In this document: one piece after another, positions 55,846 to 63,326 of the stretch
Numbering within the stretch: the first letter of the stretch is position 1
Layout: every line of letters begins with the position of its first letter
DNA from: Macrococcus armenti
Lineage (GTDB): Bacteria; Bacillota; Bacilli; Staphylococcales; Staphylococcaceae
Length of the DNA: 64,000 bases
Direction of reading: 5' to 3'
NCBI RefSeq assembly: GCF_020097135.1
Contig: NZ_CP083608.1
Span: 1,612,001-1,676,000, forward strand
Translations under genes and position numbers: made by a program
The notes under the pieces: model-generated
What the model saw: the letters and a program-made list of their open reading frames with translations, nothing else
Told to the model about the DNA's origin: nothing
Database searches by the model: none

Positions 55846-55866
55846 ACACAATGTTTAGAGGCTTTT
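55834..55866. terminator. Bidirectional terminator of the Xre-TPR gene and tRNA-Leu
   Basis: AAAAGCCTCTAAACA and its exact complement around CAA. The left arm overlaps the stop codon of the regulator. On the minus strand it directly follows tRNA-Leu. Confidence 0.85.
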
Positions 55867-55869
55867 GTA

Positions 55870-55951
55870 TACCACCGGTCGGGATCGAACCGACACTCCG
55901 TGAGGAACCGGATTTTGAGTCCGGCGCGTCTGCCAATTCCGCCACGGTGGC
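55870..55951 (-). tRNA. tRNA-Leu (CAA)
   Basis: Class II tRNA of 82 nt. The acceptor GCCACCG pairs with CGGTGGT, the anticodon stem CCGGA/TCCGG holds loop CTCAAAA with anticodon CAA, and the T-loop is GGTTCGATCCC. Discriminator A; CCA is not encoded. It borders the prophage on its 5' side. Confidence 0.93.
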
Positions 55952-56150
55952 GCTATAACATGCGCTATCACAAGTTTTCATACGAGTTTCAGTCGCTTAC
56001 TTAGGCGATGGATTCGTTTTCATGGCGTTGGACTACGTAAATACGCGACTAATACGCCTCTGACTATTATAAACCTCGCTAGATACATCGTCAAGGTAAA
56101 TCGGGTAGTGTTCGTTTTTATTCCCGATATCCTCACACGCAGAATATCGA

Positions 56151-56198
56151 TTCGATTATATAGACGAATATCCGATAATTCGATTAAATAGACGAATA
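56151..56198. repeat. Two 20-bp direct repeats with internal symmetry
   Basis: TTCGATTATATAGACGAATA (56151-56170) and a copy with one change (56179-56198) at a 28-bp period. Each has TTCG...CGAA ends. They lie just beyond the lysis-gene terminator and may be binding sites for a phage or recombination protein. Confidence 0.7.
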
Positions 56199-56204
56199 AT
56201 TCGC

Positions 56205-56242
56205 AATAAAAAAGCCTACCCGATATAATACCGGATAGACTT
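56205..56242 (-). terminator. Terminator of the phage late (lysis) transcript
   Basis: In RNA from the minus strand an 11-bp stem (AAGUCUAUCCG with CGGGUAGGCUU, two G-U pairs) is followed by six Us, right after the endolysin gene. Confidence 0.75.
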
Positions 56243-56247
56243 TCTTC

Positions 56248-57324
56248 CTATTTATATACCTCATTAATGTTAACGCGGTCTAAATACACCCAAAGATTTC
56301 CGTCTACTCCTGCGTTAGTACCCGTATAAATCTTACCCCAACCGTTTAAAGTTTCGAAGATGTATACAGTTTCTCCCGGTTTAAGCGTACGGCCTACTCG
56401 TGTATTGAAGTTAAACCCTTTCAATCGGTTACCTCGTCTAGCACGAATGTCTGCGCCATAACTATCGATTGTACCCGAGGCATAAGCGCCTGTACTTCTT
56501 CCACGTTGAATCGCTTTATTAAACTTCACTTTAGGCGCTTTGAGGTTTATTACCTGTCCGACCTTTAACGCTTTCGGATTAACGCCTTTATTCCACGCAA
56601 TAACATCGCTTACTTTAAGTCCGTATTTCGTTGCTACGCCGAATAAAGTATCTCCGCGTTTAATCTTATACGTATTAGGTACGCTTACTGCTGCCGGCTT
56701 AACTGCTTTATCGTCCTTCTTAACCGGTGCAGGAACGCTAGGTACGTTACCCTTCATATAATTAACGACTAATTTATCGATAATATCCATACGGTTTCTT
56801 GCGTATCCACACGCAGCAAGCAAGTTACCCGGATCGATTTTATCCGATTGAATATCTTGGTGGCCGGGCATGTGTGTTGTCGGATTAATCTTATAGTCGT
56901 TACATAGCGCAGCCATGACTCTTGCCGCATTATCTAACGATTTACGTGAGCGTGCTTGATTCGAGAAGTAGCATACCTCGATACCGAACGCGATATCGTT
57001 AGCGTCATCTCCGTACCATGCGTTATCAGTAGGCGTATTATAAAGTACGTGCCACGCCTTCTCGTCTAACGGAATACATACGATACACTCTACGTCATCT
57101 ACGAATAAATGTGCAGAAGCAGTCGCAGACCAATCGATGTTATACGTATTCTTATAGTAGTTAACGTTTGCCTGCGCAGTAGTATTCGGATTTCCTGTAT
57201 CGTGGAATACCGCAAACTTAGGTTTACCGCTATCTAGCTTACGTCCTGTACGACGTGTTCCAAACGGAAGTAAGTCGAGAAACACGGGTACTCCGTTCCA
57301 TGTTCCGATTCTAGTTTTCGCCAT
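56248..57324 (-). CDS. Phage endolysin: amidase, LysM and SH3 domains
   Basis: A 358-residue lysin. The amidase_2 domain (about 30-185) has zinc-site residues in FHDTG (His41) and MPGHQDIQSDKIDPG near 154. A proline/lysine linker leads to one LysM repeat near 217-262 (YKIKRGDTLFGVATKYGL). A C-terminal SH3-like wall-binding domain spans about 275-355. It cleaves the MurNAc-L-Ala bond at the end of infection. There is no signal peptide, so the holin releases it. Confidence 0.93.
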   Translation of the reverse strand: MAKTRIGTWNGVPVFLDLLPFGTRRTGRKLDSGKPKFAVFHDTGNPNTTAQANVNYYKNTYNIDWSATASAHLFVDDVECIVCIPLDEKAWHVLYNTPTDNAWYGDDANDIAFGIEVCYFSNQARSRKSLDNAARVMAALCNDYKINPTTHMPGHQDIQSDKIDPGNLLAACGYARNRMDIIDKLVVNYMKGNVPSVPAPVKKDDKAVKPAAVSVPNTYKIKRGDTLFGVATKYGLKVSDVIAWNKGVNPKALKVGQVINLKAPKVKFNKAIQRGRSTGAYASGTIDSYGADIRARRGNRLKGFNFNTRVGRTLKPGETVYIFETLNGWGKIYTGTNAGVDGNLWVYLDRVNINEVYK

Positions 57325-57355
57325 TAATATCGTCCTTCTTTCGTTTATATTTCGT

Positions 57356-57706
57356 TTATTTTAAGCCGTTCTTCTTTAACGCAATCTTCTGCGCCTTTGC
57401 ATTCTTACCGCTAAAGTGATTCTTATAGATACCGATAAGCGTTATTATTGCGCTAACAATCGTAATTATTGCCGTTGATACCTGCGTAACTGTATCTTCG
57501 TTCAGCCAATCGTATGAAAAGCCAAAGCCGGCAAGCACCGGAATAAGTGATACGATCATATACGCAATCTGCTTAATGAAGTCCGTTACTGCTTCGGCCT
57601 CAACCTCCTTAACGATGTCCTGCTCGTAAGTAGTCGTTTCTTGCGATATCTCCTCGTTATCGATTGCTCCACCGATGATTACTTCGTTATTATCCACCTT
57701 ATACAC
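57356..57706 (-). CDS. Phage holin (two membrane helices)
   Basis: A 116-residue protein with an acidic N-terminal 40 residues, then two hydrophobic helices (IAYMIVSLIPVLAGFGF near 47-63; VSTAIITIVSAIITLIGIY near 76-94) and a lysine-rich end (GKNAKAQKIALKK). This is the class II holin plan. It lies directly before the endolysin, as expected. The acidic N-terminal extension is longer than in many holins. Confidence 0.82.
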   Translation of the reverse strand: MYKVDNNEVIIGGAIDNEEISQETTTYEQDIVKEVEAEAVTDFIKQIAYMIVSLIPVLAGFGFSYDWLNEDTVTQVSTAIITIVSAIITLIGIYKNHFSGKNAKAQKIALKKNGLK

Positions 57707-57714
57707 CCTTTCGT

Positions 57715-58125
57715 TTAATTAAATAGTGTCATTACTGCGGTTATAATCGTACCTAATAGCGTAAGTATTCCGCCGGTAAAGATACCGACTAGCTTGAATA
57801 CGTCGCTTATGTACGTTTGCTTAGCCGCGCCAATCTCTTCCAACCGCTTATCCACCTCGTCAACGTCTTCTTCTACGTGTTTCTGTCGCAGTTCTAATTC
57901 GGTCTGCTTTACGGCCATCTTCGATATTTCTTCGTTAGTACGTTCTTGTGCGCTTGCCATTCTACGCATATTATCCGTTAGCGATTCAAACGTCTCTTTC
58001 ATCAAACCGAACATCAATTCCAACCGTTCGAAGCTACCGTCTATGCGTTTTATATCTCTACGTATCTCGTTTATTTCAGCGTCTAAGTGCGCTCTAGTTA
58101 CGTAGTCATTCTCTTTATCGTCCAT
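57715..58125 (-). CDS. XhlA-like coiled-coil protein with C-terminal membrane helix
   Basis: A 136-residue protein with heptad-rich helix through most of its length (EINEIRRDIKRIDGSFERLE near 17-36; KHVEEDVDEVDKRLEEIGAA near 82-101). One C-terminal membrane span (VGIFTGGILTLLGTIITAVM) follows near 112-131. It matches the haemolysin XhlA family, which works with the holin in Bacillus phage PBSX lysis. It overlaps the next upstream gene by 28 bp. Confidence 0.8.
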   Translation of the reverse strand: MDDKENDYVTRAHLDAEINEIRRDIKRIDGSFERLELMFGLMKETFESLTDNMRRMASAQERTNEEISKMAVKQTELELRQKHVEEDVDEVDKRLEEIGAAKQTYISDVFKLVGIFTGGILTLLGTIITAVMTLFN

Positions 58126-58544
58126 ATACGATACACTCCTAACACGGTCATAATCATGTGATAATTCGCAAACACGATATTAGTGTAAGCGGTATACCAA
58201 TTTAAACCTTGCTCCGCGCCTGTAGCCGTTAATACTACGTAAACAGAAAACGCAAGTAAGTTACCGATAGCGAAACCGACTTGACCCGCAAACGATTTAG
58301 AGAACATACTAACGAATAGAATAATGGCCGCGAATAAAGGCGCTATTCCCCAATACGATAAGTCTGCAATACTGTCTAATAACGCATACCACGGACTATC
58401 CGCAATCATGTCGTCGTTTGCCGTAAAGAAAAGTATTGAGCGGCCTAGTAGCATTGTCGCAAAGAACATCGTACCGACTAGCGATTTCATTTCGGAGAAG
58501 GGCATTTCGATTAATACCCGTTCTCCTACGTTTAGCTTTATCAT
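58098..58544 (-). CDS. Phage membrane protein, function unknown
   Basis: A 148-residue protein with four hydrophobic segments (near 22-40, 62-80, 88-108, 118-138) after a short polar start. No named family is recognised. Its location between tail and lysis genes would fit a lysis accessory or superinfection-exclusion protein, but neither is shown. It overlaps neighbours on both sides. Confidence 0.65.
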   Translation of the reverse strand: MIKLNVGERVLIEMPFSEMKSLVGTMFFATMLLGRSILFFTANDDMIADSPWYALLDSIADLSYWGIAPLFAAIILFVSMFSKSFAGQVGFAIGNLLAFSVYVVLTATGAEQGLNWYTAYTNIVFANYHMIMTVLGVYRIWTIKRMTT

Positions 58545-58762
58545 ACGATAACCTCCGATTCTGTTACGACTTCTTCTTGCGGTGCAGTAACATCGACTAT
58601 CTTCGGTAGTTGGTCGTTTATCTCGGGTTCACTAACGATTTTAGCAACGCCGATGTCTAAGTTAACCGCAATGAATTCCGTTCCATGATCGGTTAGTATC
58701 GTAGCAATAAGATAATCCGTTTCATTGTTTGGAGTTCTTCGTATCTGTAACGTTTCAACCAT
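58541..58762 (-). CDS. Phage hypothetical protein (73 residues)
   Basis: A small soluble protein with beta-rich pattern (ETDYLIATILTDHGTEFIAVNLDIGVAKIV, read in parts) and an acidic end. It starts at ATG 58762 inside the stop of the preceding gene (TAATG) and ends by ATGA overlap with the next, so it is a coupled member of the late operon. AGGAGG lies near the end of the upstream gene. No family is recognised. Confidence 0.65.
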   Translation of the reverse strand: MVETLQIRRTPNNETDYLIATILTDHGTEFIAVNLDIGVAKIVSEPEINDQLPKIVDVTAPQEEVVTESEVIV

Positions 58763-58932
58763 TACTTATCGCCTCCTAAAAGATTTAACTCGTCTTTACC
58801 GTTATCTTCCGATAACTGACGTTGTAAATCATCAATAACGGATACGTAGATAGCGTTCTCGTACTCGAGTTTAGCTACCTTCTCCGCTAATAATTTCGAT
58901 GTAGTTTCGTAGTTAATTTGATGTTCGTTCAC
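58762..58932 (-). CDS. Phage small coiled-coil protein (56 residues)
   Basis: GTG 58932 lies 8 bases after AGGAGG. The product is helical with heptads (SKLLAEKVAKLEYENAIYV, then DDLQRQLSEDNG) and ends LNLLGGDK. Small coiled-coil proteins at this position, after the tail genes and before lysis, are common in siphophages; their role is unknown. Start and stop are coupled to neighbours. Confidence 0.7.
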   Translation of the reverse strand: MNEHQINYETTSKLLAEKVAKLEYENAIYVSVIDDLQRQLSEDNGKDELNLLGGDK

Positions 58933-58948
58933 TTATTTCGCCTCCTTA

Positions 58949-60826
58949 TTACGTAAAGTTTGCGTTATTTATAACGTCTATTGCACCGTACGATTTACCG
59001 TTTACTAGGAATATCAATTCTCCGTTAGAGCCAAAACTTATACCGTTTTTGCCGTCAAGAGATGTTAATGCGTTAGAATATACACGCATACCGTTTAAAT
59101 GAGTAGCTTTAATTGTAAACTTGTTCGTATTAGCGGAGCCTAACTCTACACCGCCGTTCTTAAACGTGAACATAGCCTTTTCCTTCGATACTTTACCCGC
59201 CCTATTCCGGAATTCTATTGTATCTCCAATAAGTTCAACGGAGTCACCCGTGCTAGGATTGCTAAACGCTCGTACACCTGCAAATCCAGCGTGATTGGGA
59301 TCCATACGGGGGTCTTGCGTAGTTCCTATGTTAGGAGACGTACCAATCACAATGGACGGATAATTAGTGCCATCTTCGTTAGAGAATAGAGTACCTGCTA
59401 CGTATCCTGCACTACCGTACACCGCAGCGTTACCGGAATTGCGGTATACTAGCGTTGAATTACCTATATAAAATCGCCCTGTACCGAGATTCCATTCGAA
59501 GTTACCGAAGAAATCCTTTAATACTCCGCCCATGATACGGTCTGCAATCATAGTGCCGGTTGTAATCGCATCTGCCGTTATACCTCGTGCAGTAATCGCA
59601 GTACGTCCGGTCAATCCACCGTCTTCGCTTAAATACATACCTGCGCTGTTTAATCGCATAAATAGGTTACTGTTCATTCTATCTATCGCAGTAATACCGT
59701 TCTCGTCGAATATTAAGTCAGACGTTACGTTCTGAATCGTAGTTACCATCGCTTTACTTACGTCATCTAGCACGGCAAACGATAACTGTCTGCGGCCTTG
59801 AATGATATCACGGACTACGCCGTTTAAACTCGATACCTTTGCCGCCTGTCTTTGTCGAATGTTAGGCGACCCAAATGTTATCTTACAGTCGATTAAATCG
59901 CCATTAATATCGTAGCTTTCTTCGATAGATTCAACGCGTATCTCCGTCTTTAAATCGAGACTATCGTCAAGCAAGAACGTTCTATCTCCGAGTTTAGGAA
60001 CGTTAGTCGTGCTACCGTTCGCTCGTAAATCGTGAAGATTCGCTTCAAACGATATTATCATCGATTCATTGACGGCCTTCTTTAGCATTGCGTCTAACTT
60101 CGCTTGGTCTTTCAACTTCGGAAGTTTAATCGGCTCTTTCTCCGGATTAACTCCGAGCAAGGCAGCTAAGGGAGACGTATACTCCCGTTTAATCAGCGCC
60201 TTAGTATAATGCGTCTTTGATTCGTTATAGTTCGCATATCCACGAATGTACGTCTTTATCGAACTAGCGTCTATTGCTTGCTTTACGTCTGATGCGTTTA
60301 GTTTTCGTTTATATACGTAGTTTGTATCCGAGCCAATCTTATCGCGGATATATACGAGGTTATCTACGATTTCGAATTCGCAACCATAGTTATCTAGCGC
60401 TTTTTTAAACTCGTCAAGTTTATATGCGCCGTTGCCGAATTCTTCGTATGTGAAGGACGATGTACTCGCGGCCACCACAAGTTTGAACGAAGTACCTTCG
60501 AATATCTTACCGAATGTAGTCGATAACTCCATCGTAGCTTTCGTCTGCTCGTGGATAATACCGTTACTTAATTCGTATAGCATACGAGTAACTGCTTTAA
60601 TCTCGATATAGAACGAATCGCCTTCGGTTATTCTTTCTACGAATAAAACGAGATACTCAATTCTATCGTGCGTGATCGTCCACATACGGTCGATATCGAT
60701 TAGATTAGCGCCGTGTATTTCGTATATTTCTGCGGTTAATATAATATCGCCATTACGGGTTTTATTCGTTGTGAATGTCGCAGTTGTTGCGTAAGGATTG
60801 CCGGATAGGTCGTTAATTATAAGCAT
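58949..60826 (-). CDS. Phage tail-associated protein Tal (prophage tail endopeptidase family)
   Basis: A 625-residue baseplate-hub protein. The first roughly 340 residues match the gp27-like fold of Tal proteins (WTITHDRIEYLVLFVERI near 49; PKLGDRTFLLDD near 276; ITFGSPNIRQR near 314). The rest is repetitive beta sequence of fibre type (GITADAITTGTMIADRIMGG near 418, SNPSTGDSVELIGDTIEF near 525). I see no catalytic motif for a peptidase. It normally sits directly after Dit; here another gene lies between them. Confidence 0.8.
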   Translation of the reverse strand: MLIINDLSGNPYATTATFTTNKTRNGDIILTAEIYEIHGANLIDIDRMWTITHDRIEYLVLFVERITEGDSFYIEIKAVTRMLYELSNGIIHEQTKATMELSTTFGKIFEGTSFKLVVAASTSSFTYEEFGNGAYKLDEFKKALDNYGCEFEIVDNLVYIRDKIGSDTNYVYKRKLNASDVKQAIDASSIKTYIRGYANYNESKTHYTKALIKREYTSPLAALLGVNPEKEPIKLPKLKDQAKLDAMLKKAVNESMIISFEANLHDLRANGSTTNVPKLGDRTFLLDDSLDLKTEIRVESIEESYDINGDLIDCKITFGSPNIRQRQAAKVSSLNGVVRDIIQGRRQLSFAVLDDVSKAMVTTIQNVTSDLIFDENGITAIDRMNSNLFMRLNSAGMYLSEDGGLTGRTAITARGITADAITTGTMIADRIMGGVLKDFFGNFEWNLGTGRFYIGNSTLVYRNSGNAAVYGSAGYVAGTLFSNEDGTNYPSIVIGTSPNIGTTQDPRMDPNHAGFAGVRAFSNPSTGDSVELIGDTIEFRNRAGKVSKEKAMFTFKNGGVELGSANTNKFTIKATHLNGMRVYSNALTSLDGKNGISFGSNGELIFLVNGKSYGAIDVINNANFT

Positions 60827-60858
60827 TTATTCCGCCTCCTTGTTGTTACACGGCCTCA

Positions 60859-62379
60859 CTAAACATTCCCTCTTGTTTTAATAAGATGATGCCCGACTAT
60901 TCGCCCAATCGCTTTAGCCGACGTGTTATTAGAGGCTAACATCGCAAAGAACATAGCATCTCTCAAAGTTATTATATCTCCGGTTTTCACTGTTGTAGAT
61001 GCATCTGTCATATCGCTTTCAATGTAACTAAATGACGTATCTAAACTTATACCGCTTTCTATAGCAGTGATACAAGTCAATAATTTAGTTATAGAAGCCG
61101 GCGATTGTAATGCGGTGTTAGGCCTGTCTAACTCCGGCTCAAAGGTTTCCCACAACCTTAAATTACTATTTTGTTGCACTAAAAAAGCACAAGCCCCATC
61201 AGCGCTTATTGTATCCGTTGAAGTTGTGCCATTTATAACTGCATCAAATGCTTGTTTTAAAGCAACCCACCTATCGTCGTCAGTTTTTATGACTACCCCC
61301 GCAATTAATTTACCGGTAGTTTTATGTTTAGCCAATACCGCTAAATTTCGAATAATTCCTAGTGTACCCGTTTTACCACCTAATATTTCGTATTCTTGTT
61401 CAAATGCCGTATCTGTAACCGTTGTCGTTATAGGAATAGTTCTAGCGTTCGCACCCTTAATATCGACATTATAAGTTTTTTTACCCCAAATACTTAACAT
61501 CAAAGGGACGTTAAAAGTGTATCTTAATAGCAAAGCTAAATCTTTTGCGTTTGATGTTTGTCCCGGAGCAGTAAGGCCACTTGCGTTTTGCCATTTCGCC
61601 CTGCTCATCCCTATAGTTAATGCTTTTTTGTTCATTTCTGCTATAAATACAGATTCCGCTTGTTCGTCAGTTGCCGATATCGAAGTAGGGTCAATTTCTA
61701 AAACATCTTTTTCTATTTCTGCAATACGCGATGATAAATTTGAGTATGTTATATTTTTTGTAGTACTAGTTCTTGCATCGTCAACTTCACTTAAAGATAT
61801 GCCTGTAAACACTCTTTTAAACGGCTCGTATGGAGTTGCAATAGATCCTTTTTCAATTTGAATAGTGTTTATATCGTTAGCACCAACGCCGAAACGCATG
61901 TACTTTACATTAGATTCGGTGGTAAATGTATTATTAGCAGGTACATACAGATATTTAATAAAAATCATGTCTGTGTCGTATTGACCGGTATACATCGTCT
62001 TATTTGTAAAATAAGTCGTAGAAGGCTCTATAGGTAAATATTGCGTAGTTCTGTGAGTATCCACAACATAAACAGCGCCATTAGTTCCAATACGACCAAC
62101 CTCTAAATTTCTCGGGTCAAAAATATTTTTTCCCGAAGTTATGAAATCTATATTAGCGTCTTCGCCGTTAGCACCTTTTAAACTATCAAAAAAATCTTCA
62201 ATAGTACCTGTGTTTCCGGATTCCAACCATAAATCATAGGCGCTTTTAGCTTTTGCCTTTGCGTCTTGTATAAGGGACTCTAATCTGGAATCGTTATCCC
62301 ATAAAAACTTAAAATTCGCATTTACCCCGTTAACATTATCACGATTACCACGACCGGAATATATATGTCTTGTCGCCAT
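60859..62379 (-). CDS. Phage tail-tip protein with circularly permuted DD-peptidase (S11) domain
   Basis: A 506-residue protein. Residues 1-75 resemble baseplate anchors, including AKSAYDLWLESGNTGTIEDF and SLKGANGED. Residues 80-195 form a beta domain of fibre type ending TIQIEKGSIATPYEPF. From about 240 the sequence is an S11 D-Ala-D-Ala carboxypeptidase, but permuted: MNKKALTIGMSRAKWQNASGL and K336-T-G come first, then SPASITKL with S429xxK432, then S483-N-N485. The canonical order is SxxK, SxN, KTG. The old ends would join between the SxN helix and the 240s helix. It lies between Dit and Tal genes. Confidence 0.8.
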   Translation of the reverse strand: MATRHIYSGRGNRDNVNGVNANFKFLWDNDSRLESLIQDAKAKAKSAYDLWLESGNTGTIEDFFDSLKGANGEDANIDFITSGKNIFDPRNLEVGRIGTNGAVYVVDTHRTTQYLPIEPSTTYFTNKTMYTGQYDTDMIFIKYLYVPANNTFTTESNVKYMRFGVGANDINTIQIEKGSIATPYEPFKRVFTGISLSEVDDARTSTTKNITYSNLSSRIAEIEKDVLEIDPTSISATDEQAESVFIAEMNKKALTIGMSRAKWQNASGLTAPGQTSNAKDLALLLRYTFNVPLMLSIWGKKTYNVDIKGANARTIPITTTVTDTAFEQEYEILGGKTGTLGIIRNLAVLAKHKTTGKLIAGVVIKTDDDRWVALKQAFDAVINGTTSTDTISADGACAFLVQQNSNLRLWETFEPELDRPNTALQSPASITKLLTCITAIESGISLDTSFSYIESDMTDASTTVKTGDIITLRDAMFFAMLASNNTSAKAIGRIVGHHLIKTRGNV

Positions 62380-62392
62380 TTAATCTCCTCCG

Positions 62393-63295
62393 TTATTTAT
62401 AATAAAATCTAAAATCGATGTCCACGCTACTAAACGTTCCACCCGACAATGTAAACGAATTAAATCCCGGCTTAATGCTTATCGCCTGCATATTCGTATT
62501 ACGAAATACGTTAATCCCGTTTACTGTCGGCTTGATGCCGTTAAGCACTAAAGTATCGCTAGATAACGCTTTAGTAATCGTAAATACATCGCCTGTAGAA
62601 TTATTGCGGATAGTGAACGATTTAGCAGCGGTTAATCCCCTTACCGTGATAACTACGTACATAGTCTCCGGCTGCACCGCTGCATTGCCTGCATTCCATA
62701 TCGTAAAGGTCGAAGTAGTAAACGAATAGTTCGTATAATCGAAATCAATATTATCTGCCGTTCCATATACGTCTAAGTTTTCGTCGTATCCCGTACTATG
62801 TAAATCCATCGTCGTATACGTTGTTTCTCCGAAAGGCAGTCCGGCAGTAACGAATACTAATTCGATTTCTCCGCCTTTGACGACCTGTTCCGGTGTGATT
62901 GCGTTTTCTAGTCGTACATGCCAACCGTATCCACTTACGTTATGGCCTGCTAATCCGTAGTTATTAATCGGTGCTTGCCCGAAGTCTACGAATTCATAGC
63001 GCCATTCGTCCTTAGAACGCTTTTCCTGTATAAAGTACGAATCTTCATCGAGCAAGAATCCGTATAACTCGTCACGCAGATTAGCGTAATCGATGTTATG
63101 CTCGTGTTTAAACTTGAACGCGACTTTGATACGTTTATCTCCGTAGTCCATTCCGTAGTCTATCGCACCCGGTCTTCCCGGTACTTGCCTGCGCCTTAGA
63201 ATAACCTCCGGACTTTCTACGATAATATCCTTAACGATTCCGTAATCAGATAATCGGTATTTTGCTCCGTTCTTCTTCGTAATCTCTAAGTCCAT
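62393..63295 (-). CDS. Distal tail protein Dit
   Basis: A 300-residue phage tail protein. The N-terminal Dit domain (about 1-165) has typical RRRQVPGRPGAIDYG near 35-49 and DYANLRDELYGFLLDEDSYFIQE near 69-91 (read in parts). The C-terminal part (about 170-300) is beta-rich and probably carbohydrate-binding or structural. It forms the hexameric hub between tail tube and tail tip. It lies after the tape-measure gene, as usual. Confidence 0.85.
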   Translation of the reverse strand: MDLEITKKNGAKYRLSDYGIVKDIIVESPEVILRRRQVPGRPGAIDYGMDYGDKRIKVAFKFKHEHNIDYANLRDELYGFLLDEDSYFIQEKRSKDEWRYEFVDFGQAPINNYGLAGHNVSGYGWHVRLENAITPEQVVKGGEIELVFVTAGLPFGETTYTTMDLHSTGYDENLDVYGTADNIDFDYTNYSFTTSTFTIWNAGNAAVQPETMYVVITVRGLTAAKSFTIRNNSTGDVFTITKALSSDTLVLNGIKPTVNGINVFRNTNMQAISIKPGFNSFTLSGGTFSSVDIDFRFYYK

Positions 63296-63326
63296 TTAAC
63301 GACCCCCTTTTAAAAGGAACGCGAGG

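Larger units (their letters stand above)
55952..56247. other. Gene-free junction between tRNA-Leu and the prophage lysis genes
   Basis: About 300 bp with no open frame of note. It probably contains the right-hand attachment site, but the other end of the prophage is outside the window, so no repeat can be matched. The part near the phage has two direct repeats and the terminator of the lysis genes. Confidence 0.5.
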
